Source: Diaporthe sp. PMI_573
Lineage: Eukaryota; Ascomycota; Sordariomycetes; Diaporthales; Diaporthaceae
DNA length: 64,000 nucleotides
Assembly (NCBI GenBank): GCA_021399435.1
Contig: JAJTUP010000023.1
Coordinates: 682,001 to 746,000 of the forward strand
Reading direction: 5' to 3'
In this document: positions 10,218 to 20,282 of the stretch, in pieces
Numbering within the stretch: the stretch's first letter is position 1
Layout: every line of letters starts with the position of its first letter
Translations under genes and position numbers: made by a program
The notes under the pieces: model-generated
The model's input: only the letters and a program-made list of their open reading frames with translations
What the model was told of the DNA's origin: nothing
Databases searched by the model: none

Positions 10218-11330
10218 TTAGTATTTGTCAGAACCTGTGAAGCCCGTTGCAGTTTGACAAACCTGTTCGTAGATGCCGTCGCAGTCTGGTTGGACGTCGC
10301 ATTTGACTTCAGCCGGTCGACAGTCGTTGACAATGCCTGGTGGAAGCGGCACCAAGGGCGCCTCGACAACTATGTTCGCACAGACGTTGATGTACGTGCA
10401 CGACGGATCGGTCATCGCTTCCCTGTTGTGTACTTCTCTCAACTGAAGTAGTTGAATACTCTGGATATCCCTGGTGCTAACTGCATGTCGTCGAACAAGG
10501 TGAGAAATGGTACCCTTCACCTTTTGTTTGCGTAACCGACTCCGGCTGAAGAAGCCGCATCCGGGAAAAGGGCACGAGAACACCGCGTCGTCGTGTTGAT
10601 CGAGGAGGTGGAAGTTGAGGGACCACGCCGTGTATAGTGTCGGACCCTGGTGGCAGTCCGGGTGCAAACACGCAAACTCTGCCTTGGCATGGCAGGCTTT
10701 GATGTGCATCTCCAGGGAGACAGCGAGCAGAAACTCCTGCTGACACTGGCTGCATTGCTGCTTGCCTGTGTCCTCTACTACTGGGACGGATCTCACAGTC
10801 GCCGCAATCTCCTGGGTTGCCGGACAAGCCCTTGCATGCTTTTTGCACTCCGTCCGGCTGCTGAAGGACCGCCTGCACTCCTTGAGAGTGCAAGCGTTGT
10901 AGACCAGAGTCAAGTCCTCATGGTCTACGACTTTTGCATGATCGAAGAGATTGAATCCCTCATCTTCAGCGTGATGATCAGGGACTTCACTCTGATCATC
11001 ACTCTGATCATCGTCAGAGTCCTCCGCGACATCGAGTGGGTCTTCGGGGATATCATCGTCGAAGTGCAGGACCTCGTCGTTGGAGAGGTTATTCTCGTTC
11101 TCGGAAATGTTCTCGTCGTCCTCGGAGCGAAGGACCTCGTAGTCTGAGAAGTCCTCCTCATTCTCGGACGTTTCTAGCATGTCGACGCCATCGTACTCTT
11201 CAGAGCCTTCATCGACAAGTTTCTCTAAAAGTATATGAGTCAGGTCAAGGCAAGCACCACCGAGCAAGTGAATCTAGAGGTCCACTAACTTACGTTTTAG
11301 AGATATCTTGTAAAGCTTTGAGGTAGTCAT
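10218..11330 (-). CDS. four-finger C2H2 protein with acidic N-terminus, perhaps the N-terminal part of the downstream exonuclease locus
   Basis: Exon 1 (11330-11294, MTTSKLYKISLK) joins in phase to an exon starting at 11224, across a 69-nt intron with a GTAAGT donor, CTGAC branch and TTTTAG acceptor. The N-terminal third is strongly acidic (runs of D, E and S). Four C2H2-type fingers follow: CTLKEC...HARAC, CSQCQQEF...HIKACH, CLHPDCHQ...HLLDQH and CPFPGCGFF...HLVRRH. The plain frame ends at TAA 10218. However, a CTAAC branch-like sequence lies just beyond, and a donor at 10262 (CAG|GTTTGT) is in phase with an acceptor near 10103, which would fuse this protein to the exonuclease locus. DNA or RNA binding is expected from the fingers; no function is known. 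No internal stops are seen in this part. Confidence 0.62.
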
Positions 11331-12698
11331 TCTTTGTAAGTTTTCTTTAGAAATTAAAAACTATGAAAGATAATTACGAGATGCAATGCTGAGATGCAAT
11401 AGGAAAATATAAACAAAATGAGGAGACTTAAAATATACACTACTGTATGAAGGGACCGCCTATATGTACGGCTTTAAAAGAGCACGTATACGGATTAAGA
11501 ACGAAACCACCTAAAATATATACCTAAGACACGGAGCGGGGGCAAATACTGCAATTAAGTATGCCGAGTATAATGCAAATTCGCCCTCTAGTCCCTGACT
11601 ATCAGTCTGGGGAACGGAAATGGCGGGTCCTATTCCTAGGGTCGGGCATTGGAAGCTCGGCTAGTAACTAAACACAGTACGGACTTGTCGTTCTTAACAC
11701 TATATATTTACACCGGGGCCTAAGATAATGCCAAGTGCTTAGCTCAGGCTGCTTACCTGCTACTTACCTTCTGCTCAGGTTAAAGCAGCTATAGCTCAGG
11801 CCTAGTGCTAGAAATGGATTTAGACAGCAAAAATAGTCGGGGGTGACTATAGAGGTACGACAAAGTCTAGCTCTACTAAGACTAGTCACGCCTTAGCTGA
11901 GGCCACGCTAGCCGCCTCCTGACTAGTTATAACCCTTTCTGCTAGGACCAGTTACCCCTCTCGCAAACCAGTCACTTTTTCGGTAGGGACTGGTCATATA
12001 TAAATACTGGTCAGCATCTCCATATTATTGACCAGTACGTTATGACTTGGTCTTAAGGCCTTTTCCCAATACTAGTCATTGTGCAAGTGCAGCCATCTGT
12101 GTTATCCTAGGAAATTACATTAACCTTAAGTGTAACCCTGGTGTGATAGCGCGAATTAAATTGGGTATTAGTGATTTAGGTGTGTGGTGCCCGCCAGCTA
12201 TGGTTAGCCGAAGGGATACTACAAGGCGAGATAGTCCTAGCACGATAAAGGCGCCTAGCTCGCCATTGGGTGCTGCCCCCTTAGCCAGGGGCTATAGTAC
12301 GCACGACTGCCTAATTACTGTCCGGCAGTTGGGAAAGGTACTGCGAGGCTCGCCAACTAGGTATCTCTACAAGGCTGCCAGTGCGTCGCGGCAGACATGG
12401 CCAATCACGAAAGCGGCAGCGCAGACCGCGTCACAGGCATTACAGTGGAAAGGGCAGCGATGTAATGGGTTGTGGGGCGCTAATGCAGCTGCCCTGCCGA
12501 AGGATGCCAATGGTCGAGTTGGTGGTTTGTTGATTTTTGTTGATTGCCTAGCGCCGAGAGAATAAGCCGAGTATTCGTCTTACTTTCGAGCCACATGCAA
12601 CCGGCCATACCACCATCACCAGAATAGAGCTCTCTTGTGGTCCTAGGTATTTGGAAAGCCCTTGCGTACTGCGACACCCCAGCGTAAGTCAACACAAA
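11331..12698. other. 1.4-kb gene-free stretch containing a motif cluster
   Basis: No supported coding frame. The open frame 12047-12565 has no family resemblance. The left third is AT-rich; the middle holds the ACT(A/G)GTCA cluster annotated separately; the right end is the promoter of the dehydrogenase. Confidence 0.4.
11881..12078. repeat. cluster of eight ACT(A/G)GTCA / TGAC(C/T)AGT motifs
   Basis: Copies read directly: 11881-11888, 11920-11927, 11945-11952 (one mismatch), 11967-11974 (one mismatch), 11989-11996, 12006-12013, 12029-12036 and 12071-12078. They occur in both orientations, with gaps between neighbouring copies of about 9-34 bases. The core is near-palindromic, as a dimeric transcription-factor site would be. 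It might equally be the end region of a small mobile element. Confidence 0.55.
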
Positions 12699-13688
12699 AT
12701 GCCTGCAACAAAGTCCATTTTGGTCACAGGCTGCTCTGCCGGGGGAATTGGAGCCGCCCTGGCGCTCGTCCTTGCCCAGCGAGGCCATCATGTCTTCGCC
12801 ACGGCCCGCAACATTGACAGAGCCCCTGATGCACTAAAAAGCCTTTCGAACGTCACAATCCTTCCTCTTGATGTCGCGGATGCGGCATCGGTGACAGCGG
12901 CCGCACGTGCAGTAACGGAATCTGGCCGCGGGCTCGACGTGCTCATCAACAACGCCGGCGTGGGCTACGTCCTGCCCGTGTTAGACATTGACATCAATGC
13001 GGCGCAGAGACTGTTCGATGTTAATTTTTGGGGGCCTTTGCGTATGATCCAGGCTTTTTCGGATCTCTTGATTGCCAGTCGCGGCCGCATCGTGAACGTG
13101 AGCTCGTCGGCTGCCGTTATCAACTCGCCCTGGGTTTGTAAGTTTCCTCACTGTGCCGCAGTCCGAAACTGGTTGTCGGCTAATAGCTCATTGATAGCAA
13201 CCTATGCCGCGTCCAAGGCTGCACTTAACACGCTGTCAGAGACACTACGATTGGAGATTGGTCCATTTGGCGTGAGCGTTATCTCCATTCTACCCGGCGT
13301 CATCAATAGCAACCTTCATGTCAACGATGCCAAGCGCTCCGACATGCCTGCTGCCTCTCGTTACGTGGCAATCAAGAAAACGATAGCCGACTGGGCAAGC
13401 GGCGAGACAATGCCTAAGGACGGTCTCTCGGCTGACAAGTTTGCCGAACTGGTGGTCGATGATGTCTTGGGAACTAAGAACCCTAAGGGGGGTTTGTTAA
13501 GCAGAGGACCTTATGCAACTCTACTGAGACTTATTGGGACCTGGGCGCCAATGTGGGTGGCGGTAAGTATGCTGTACTCGGATATGACATTTCCTCCTTG
13601 ACTAACACAACAATAATAGGACTACGCCTTGAGTCAAGACCAAGGACTTGACAAGCTGGCTGGCCAAGGAAACCCAATAGGCCCATAG
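12699..13688 (+). CDS. short-chain dehydrogenase/reductase, 1-acyldihydroxyacetone-phosphate reductase-like
   Basis: Classical NADP(H)-dependent SDR of the Ayr1-like type, probably acting on a lipid intermediate at the ER or lipid droplets. Three exons join in phase: 12699-13137, 13198-13562 and 13620-13688. The introns have GTAAGT donors and GATAG / AATAATAG acceptors, the second with a GACTAAC branch site. The product is 290 aa, close to Ayr1 length. The Rossmann cofactor motif is TGCSAGGIG (residues about 10-18), then NNAGVG, the catalytic Ser in NVSSSAAV, and the catalytic YxxxK in STYAASK, which is split by intron 1. The substrate-side ILPGVINSN segment follows. The ATG at 12699 sits directly before the cofactor motif. 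No sign of decay. The Ayr1 assignment rests on overall family resemblance; a secondary-metabolism SDR remains possible. Confidence 0.85.
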
Positions 13689-14120
13689 AATTTGGCCAAA
13701 GTTCTTGAGGATGAGTAGCAGGATGAATGTCGGGAGATGTTCATTTATTGTTAGGGATATTTGTTACTTGGAATGCATAGTATGTTGGCTATCTCCATTC
13801 AGATGGCGGGAGGACAGGTTTGGGCCGAAACTGTAACTCTCTCTTGTTCTTGTGTGAAGATCCCTGAGGATTGATGAGGCGCAATTGGTTGGTAATTGAC
13901 CAATTGAGACGAGATTAACGTTGTATTTTGATTCGGGGGTCGAAATCCTATGTGTGGACGCTTACGCCAAGCTTGAAATGCACCAGAGTGTCGTTGAGGC
14001 TCAATAGTAAATTCCATCAGGCAGTAAAGCGTAAGTAAAGGAGACTACCCACGATTCCCCGCTCCATACGCCACAGTCCAGTTTCCGCAAACTGATTCAA
14101 CTCTCGCCAGCCTCTCTGCA
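13689..14120. other. intergenic
   Basis: Between the dehydrogenase and the decayed HET gene. No feature recognised. Confidence 0.4.
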
Positions 14121-15958
14121 ATGAGAAACAGTTTCCAATACTCAGAGCTGAGCACGGCCCGGGAGACACGCCTCATCAAGCTCCGCGCCGACGTGGAGCT
14201 GGATGCGCCGCTCTCGTGCGAGATCGTGGCCATGTCCATGGACAAACCAGACCCCGACGTCGCGCTCTCATACACGTGGGGCAATGAGGCAGGACGTGAG
14301 CAAATGGCTGTTTCAGCACCAGCAGACGCACTGGCTGAGGATGCACCGGTCATACTTGTCACATCGAACTGCGCCGCTGCACTGAGGAAACTACGGGCAT
14401 CTGACCTCATCCGCGGAAGGGGAGTTTAGGTAGATGCAATCTGTATTGACCAAGATTCGGACAAGGACAAGAGCGCTCAAGTGGAAATGATGGCCGAAAT
14501 ATACGAGAAGGCCGCGGCTGTTGCAGTCTGGCTTGGGGAGCAGTGGGCCCCAGAACGCTACGAGGATGTGGCAGCTTCTACGGCTTGGTATATGAACACA
14601 GTTTGCAGGATACCGGACGGTAAAGGGACTACTGAGTTCCTCGCGCGTCGCGTAAAGCATCATGTTCTACGCCTTGCGTTAAGAGGTATTTGTGATGCGG
14701 ATTCTCAGTCTGTGACTCGTCTTCCAACTAACCTGTATTATTAGACACCGACAAGAAATCACTCAGGCACATTCTGGAAGCTCCAAACTGGAAACGAGCA
14801 TGGATATTACAAGAGACCACCGTCCCGTCGGCCGTAGTGCTTTGCCAGGACTCCAAGTACTGCCCTACGTTTGGCCTGTGGAACGCCCTGAGGTACCATG
14901 CCCCTCTGCACACAGAGCAATATGGGCTTCAGCTTCACATTGACCTGGCCCAGGTCCGGAAGACCAAGCCCAAGGACCGGTATGAGGGTGCCGAAGACGC
15001 GCTCAAGATGATTTGGAACTTGTTGTCCATGGGCACCTCTGACCCCCGACACAAAGTCTTTGCCGTTCGCGGCCTGCTGCCGAAGACACTCGACCAGGTA
15101 GCTGTTGATTATACCCGCCCTGTTGCAGACGTGTTTATTAGTGCTACCCGGAGGTACATCGAGTCTCATTCGAACTTGGATATACTATACGAGGCCACGC
15201 GGAACCCATCAAAGCTCAGCGAGCTGCCATCCTGGGCGCTAGACTGGGCTGTCAAGGACGTCGATAAATTGATGCTGTTGCCTTGGTTCATGACGCAGTA
15301 CGCTCATGCTTCCGCCCGCAGTAGGCCCTGTTTTGAGTTTCCTAAGGATGACACAATACTTCGTCTCAGGGGAAAGAAGATTGGTGAGGTGGGGAGTCAT
15401 ACTGGAAAGTTCTGCCCTGCGGAGAGATTCACGGCCTCGAAAGAAAGCCATCGAGGGGATCGTCTCGATGTGGATTGGAATGAGGTCCTGCACACGCTTT
15501 CCGAATTCGTCCTGGACGAGGACGCGGACAAAGTTATGTCGTCAACGGCCCAGGACAATTACCGAGCATTTCGACACCTACTTCTACGGTATGCGAGGGG
15601 GGAGCCTACACTTTCCTTCGCGCTGAGCATGTTCTTCGATCCGAATGCAGACGCCGCCCAATCTCTCCAAAATTCAGGGTCGCCAGAGGCGTTGGCCAGG
15701 GGCATCCCAATGCACATCACCGGTGCTTTGTCTGGGGGCATGTTGTTCCTTACAACAGAGGGCGATTTTGGGCTGGGGTTCTGCGCCCTCGAGCCCGGCG
15801 ACTTTATTTGCGTCTTTGCAGGGCTTGGGATGTCGTTCATTATGCGCCACAAAGGACCATTTTCCACCCTCGTTGGCTATGCATACGTTGATGGCGCCAT
15901 GGATGGTGAGTTCTGGCCAAATAATGTGGATGATTTGACAAGATGGGAGATAGTGTGA
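14121..15958 (+). pseudogene. HET-domain (heterokaryon incompatibility) gene with one nonsense codon
   Basis: HET proteins trigger cell death when genetically different hyphae fuse and are highly variable in filamentous ascomycetes. Two exons (14121-14685 and 14745-15958) join in phase across a 59-nt intron (GTATTT donor, CTAACC branch, TATTAG acceptor), giving 592 codons. HET motifs in order are VALSYTWG, VDAICIDQD, IYEKAAAVAVWLG and NWKRAWILQETTV. The frame contains one TAG at 14427-14429, directly before VDAICIDQ, where HET proteins usually have Trp (WVDAICIDQ). A TGG to TAG change is a G-to-A transition in the CpA context (other strand) favoured by RIP. Everything else, including splice sites and the C-terminal half, is intact, so inactivation looks recent. 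No alternative intron removes the stop. Confidence 0.85.
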
Positions 15959-17111
15959 CGCAATTAGAACATCTGAACACAGCAGGTCCATATTATGATG
16001 TAACCTAGGTACGCATGTAAGCAGTGTTCTGTGGGCAAAGTGCAGGACAGTCAATCGTACTGTGCACGAAAGTGACCTGAATTGGGCCTTGTGCAGGCTT
16101 GTGCGACCGGGCTTCGAAATGCGGGCACTCTCCGAGCAGCCATCGTCAATGGCTGTGGTTTCCTTTGGCTTCAAGAGTTACAGTGAGTTGGGTGATGGAG
16201 GGGACCAGCTTGGATTTGGATTTGTTCAATTGAGCAATGCGGGGGTCCGGCGAGGATCTGGGAATCTTTATCGATTCAATAGTAATCAATCCTGCACGAG
16301 CTGTGTGACGTCCGGTAAAGCAAGTATTCAAATGTTGCCCGGGGTAAAGCGAGACCTGCGGTAGGTATGGGGATTCTTTTGGTTGGAAAGAAAAAGGCGG
16401 GAGAAACGGCTAGGGAGCGGAGTCTGTTCAAGTCTACTAGAGCACAGACATGCCAACAATAGTACTTGAGTATGTATGCCTAGGTGTCTTGTTGTGGCAA
16501 TAGGGACAACGATAGCCTCGCGCCGAGGAGCGAGGAGAGGTGATAAAAGGCAGCGAAAAAAAGGAGGGGGGGGGGGCGGTTGAACATGGAGACGTACTTC
16601 AAGGTACCTAGACATCTGGGTCCATGGATACTTTCCTGCAACTGTGCTTTTCCATGCCCATGTCCATTCCTTAACCTTGCCCGTACCGAATCCCACCCGA
16701 CTTTGAGTGGGGGCCTTTATCATACAGCTGAATAGAATATACACATTAGGCTAGTATGTACAGTATGGTGATCCTAGTCACTCAGTGTCACTACGTACAA
16801 TACGTACATTACTTGGGTGGCGTCTCGTGCCACAATAATCCTGTCCAACTGCTAATTAGAAACCGAGGAACACAAGGATCATGATGCAGGCTTGAGCATA
16901 AGGTGACATTTCTGAAATCTAGTGCTTACTGGCACACCTGAATACTCGCGAGGCTGGCGGCTACATCAAATACCTGTGTAGAGTGGTGGTCACGTCCACA
17001 TTAACTATGTAACAGCTCCCTCTACTCTTGTCTATCTGGCTAGGAAACGATTTTCTGCTAGATCTCCCCCTCTTCCCTCCCAAGACCTACAATTAAGCGG
17101 ATATAACAACG
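15959..17111. other. intergenic between two HET genes
   Basis: No coding frame recognised. It contains a G homopolymer run near 16565-16576 and pyrimidine-rich leader sequence before 17112. Confidence 0.4.
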
Positions 17112-20100
17112 ATGTATTGCTGCCCCTATTCGGACGATTCGCCGTTTCCACCCATGGAGGCGCCGTGCCTCGCGACTTATTCATACTCGACTTCAAGGCC
17201 GCGGGCCTTCCAGACATTCCCAATCTTCTGCGGGTTCTCTCTGACCGATGAGCTCGGAGCCATCGACTTCGACCGGCCGTTGACAGAACTCACATCCCTG
17301 CTGCAATCATGGCTCTACTTTGGGCTGATGTCGGAGTGCCTTGGGTACGACATCGATTCACAAACATTTGTGAAGCGCTCTGCAGACAGCCTCCAAAGAG
17401 CAGCATGCATCGATATCAGAGTCAAAACCTCCTTCCTTGTTGAGTTTGGGGCACGACGTGATAGCTTGACGAGGACATTCAACGAGACTAGGCGAAAGGC
17501 TGTGGAGAAGGAGATGCTCGCAAACATGGCTCTGGCGCAGGAGCAACTGCGGTCATTCGAGTCTCGTTTGAAGAACGCGAGTGAGGACTTCGCGCTTGTC
17601 GCCCTGTCTGTTCGCATGCTCCTACATGTTCTCACATTTCAGTTTAAGCTGCCTACAGCCAGGGTCGATGCTGAGGCGCCGTCCACTCAGATCATCATGC
17701 GGCGCATGCTGGAAAACGGGTGGTGCCGGCAACGTATCGCACACGCCTGCCGAGAGTTCTCTTACCCAACGCTCTACTACCTCTCCAGCCTTCGGAGACA
17801 CATTCCGCAACACCTCAGCCACTCTAGATGTACCGACAGTGCTTGTAAGATTACAGCTGGTGACGTAGAGCCGTCCCACCGCATGCCGAACTGTGAGTGC
17901 GACAGCATCGACGTGTCAATGGGAGAGGTAGCCAAGATCATAGAGTCTGGAGGAGTGCCCTTGATTCGAGTCAAGCGGCAAGACCAGCCACCAGGTACGG
18001 TCAAGCTGGAGATCATCAGGTGCACAGCCTCCAGTACCTACACGGCCATCTCGCACGTCTGGTCAGACCGGCAGTTGGTTGTCCGAGAGAACACGCCAAA
18101 CGCGCTTCCGCAATGCCAACTAGAGCATCTTGATATGCTCCTAGCACAAATTCCTCCTTCTTCTGGCAAGGGCTTCAGAGCCATCCGTACCTTGCACAAC
18201 AAGGTCCACAACATACTCTGCGATTGGGGATATGTTGAGTGCCCTTCAGATCTTGACAGGCTATTCTGGCTCGACAGCATATGTGTCCCGAATGAGGAGC
18301 GACATTCTCACTTGCGAACCAAGGCGATCAATGGTATGGATATGGTCTACGCCGGTGCTGATCGTGTGCTCGTGCTCGATGCGGAGCTGCAGGCCATCGA
18401 GGTCGGTCAGCAGCCTATGAGAATTTTGGTCGATGGCTGGTTCGGTTCGTACTCGCGGCATTTCGTCCACAATGCCCCGGCCAGGAGCAAGGTAACGGAA
18501 GTCGCGGCGCTGCTGTTTGCGTCAGCGTGGATGGGGAGGGCGTGGACACTGCAGGAAGGCTGTCTAGCCCTGGAGTGCATCTTCCAGACCGCTGAATCCC
18601 CTGTGATGCTCCGCTATCTGAGTTCGGAGGCATATCGCAAGCCGTACGATCCCGCAGACGACCATTGGTTCCTGAATCTGCGCTGGCTCCCCTTCGCGAA
18701 AAGTTACCGTGCCATCTTGGGCACCCCAGATTCACGCAAATTGGGTTCGTTTCGTTTCATTTTGGTCCCGCTATTATGGCCAGTATACCTGCTCATGACT
18801 ATCTGGTCATTCTTAAAGTATGCACAGTACATGAGACCAGAGCAGAGATACGATAGGCCGAGCGGCGAGCCGTACGAAGCGTCAGCCCCAGATCCGACTA
18901 CCATCGATGAGCAAGTGCTCAAGGATCTTAACAACAGCATCATCTCGTCGCTGCATATGAGAGCTAGTGTTCACAAGGGTTTCAACTGGGTGTGGTTTGA
19001 CAAGAACGCAAAACAGTTCTGGCAGGCTTGGGATTCCCTACAATCCCGGAGCACTACCAAGAAGACAGACTTGTTCACCGTGGTCGCAAATCTGGCGTCG
19101 TTCAATGCAGGCTTCATATCAAAATCCGCAGGGCGCGATGAGAGGATGCGATCGATCATTTTCAATCTCACAGCCGTGCCACTGGATATCTTGTTTTCAG
19201 ATTATGGGGACAAATACGGCAACGGTGCCCCTCATCCAGATCGCTGGATACCCCTGGATCCTGTCGGAAGTCTGCGCGGGAACAGCCTAATGAGGCTTAC
19301 AAACCAAGGTCTAGTTCTCGTGGACGCCGGTTACGTGAGGTCTGAAGAGTTCTTCCAGATGGGAGCTTCAACGCCTAGGCGCGATATGTTCAGGCTGGCC
19401 GGCCTAGCACCTCCCAACGCAGCACTTGATAAGAAGTCCCCGGAATACTGGGTCAAGGCCCTGGTACCAGCACACGACAAGCTAGTAGTATTGCCAGAGA
19501 CTGAGATTTGTTTAGTCCTTTCGGCCGATGGAGGACTGGCTGAGCGAGGCCAAACAAGCCTGCCACAGTATAGGGGCGCCCGCTTCCTAGTTACGCGACA
19601 GAAGGGTAACACGATCTTCCTCCAATACGACTGTGCTATACGCGCTGTTCAGAGCTTAGATCATCCTGAATGGTGGACGGGCGATACGCAGATAGCGTAT
19701 GAAGTGCGGCGGGTGCCACTGGACCGGAGGCTGATACTGGAAACGGGAGCCATAGGCCGGGCGGTCTATCCCGTTCGTCCGTCGCATCCCTTCTGCACCC
19801 GAGAGAAAAACATCATAATTGCGGCAGTGATTATTGGACTTATCATCTTGATTTTTGAATGGGTCATGGTGATCGAGGTCAGGAAAACAGTCCTGCCGAC
19901 GTTTGATGACATGCCGGAGCTGAAGAATCAGGTTCAAGAATACTCCTCCAATTCAAGCTGGTATTTTTGGGACCCAACCATCGGCCGCATTGATAATAGC
20001 GGGGCGGCCGCGGTCACTGCTTTCGTTCTTTTGTTGTTCACTCTTCCTGGTCTATATTTGAACGTCCACATCCTCATGTATATATTCAATCTCATTGGAT

Positions 20101-20282
20101 ACAAATCTTGGGCATCGACATTTGCGGAAGACTGGACACCGCAAGGGATACGGAGCTGGTGGTGGGCATTTTTGAAGTTCAACCTGTTCGTCTGGATGAG
20201 TACGATGAGGAAGTCACTGGCAAGGGCTTTGAAAGCGGCGTACAACAAGATTCGCCCCGGTGGTCGGGATCAGCAGGCCTAG
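17112..20282 (+). CDS. large HET-domain protein with membrane segments
   Basis: An uninterrupted 1056-codon frame without introns. The HET core lies at residues about 305-485: YTAISHVWSD (309), FWLDSICVPN (385) and SAWMGRAWTLQEGCLA (471). The family role is non-self recognition and cell death after hyphal fusion. The N-terminal 300 residues match nothing I recognise; they include a helical, possibly coiled-coil stretch (about 120-165). Membrane segments are predicted from hydrophobicity at about 549-568, 900-922 and 965-995, so the protein may be anchored in a membrane, which is not typical of the best-known cytosolic HET proteins. The C-terminus is basic. No stop, frameshift or splice signal is needed. 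It lies 1.15 kb downstream of the inactivated HET gene, on the same strand, but is not obviously a paralogue of it (different core variants). Confidence 0.86.
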   Translation: MYCCPYSDDSPFPPMEAPCLATYSYSTSRPRAFQTFPIFCGFSLTDELGAIDFDRPLTELTSLLQSWLYFGLMSECLGYDIDSQTFVKRSADSLQRAACIDIRVKTSFLVEFGARRDSLTRTFNETRRKAVEKEMLANMALAQEQLRSFESRLKNASEDFALVALSVRMLLHVLTFQFKLPTARVDAEAPSTQIIMRRMLENGWCRQRIAHACREFSYPTLYYLSSLRRHIPQHLSHSRCTDSACKITAGDVEPSHRMPNCECDSIDVSMGEVAKIIESGGVPLIRVKRQDQPPGTVKLEIIRCTASSTYTAISHVWSDRQLVVRENTPNALPQCQLEHLDMLLAQIPPSSGKGFRAIRTLHNKVHNILCDWGYVECPSDLDRLFWLDSICVPNEERHSHLRTKAINGMDMVYAGADRVLVLDAELQAIEVGQQPMRILVDGWFGSYSRHFVHNAPARSKVTEVAALLFASAWMGRAWTLQEGCLALECIFQTAESPVMLRYLSSEAYRKPYDPADDHWFLNLRWLPFAKSYRAILGTPDSRKLGSFRFILVPLLWPVYLLMTIWSFLKYAQYMRPEQRYDRPSGEPYEASAPDPTTIDEQVLKDLNNSIISSLHMRASVHKGFNWVWFDKNAKQFWQAWDSLQSRSTTKKTDLFTVVANLASFNAGFISKSAGRDERMRSIIFNLTAVPLDILFSDYGDKYGNGAPHPDRWIPLDPVGSLRGNSLMRLTNQGLVLVDAGYVRSEEFFQMGASTPRRDMFRLAGLAPPNAALDKKSPEYWVKALVPAHDKLVVLPETEICLVLSADGGLAERGQTSLPQYRGARFLVTRQKGNTIFLQYDCAIRAVQSLDHPEWWTGDTQIAYEVRRVPLDRRLILETGAIGRAVYPVRPSHPFCTREKNIIIAAVIIGLIILIFEWVMVIEVRKTVLPTFDDMPELKNQVQEYSSNSSWYFWDPTIGRIDNSGAAAVTAFVLLLFTLPGLYLNVHILMYIFNLIGYKSWASTFAEDWTPQGIRSWWWAFLKFNLFVWMSTMRKSLARALKAAYNKIRPGGRDQQA

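Noticed and set aside
12047..12565. 172-codon plus-strand frame
   Set aside because: No domain, unusual composition, and no splice or promoter support.
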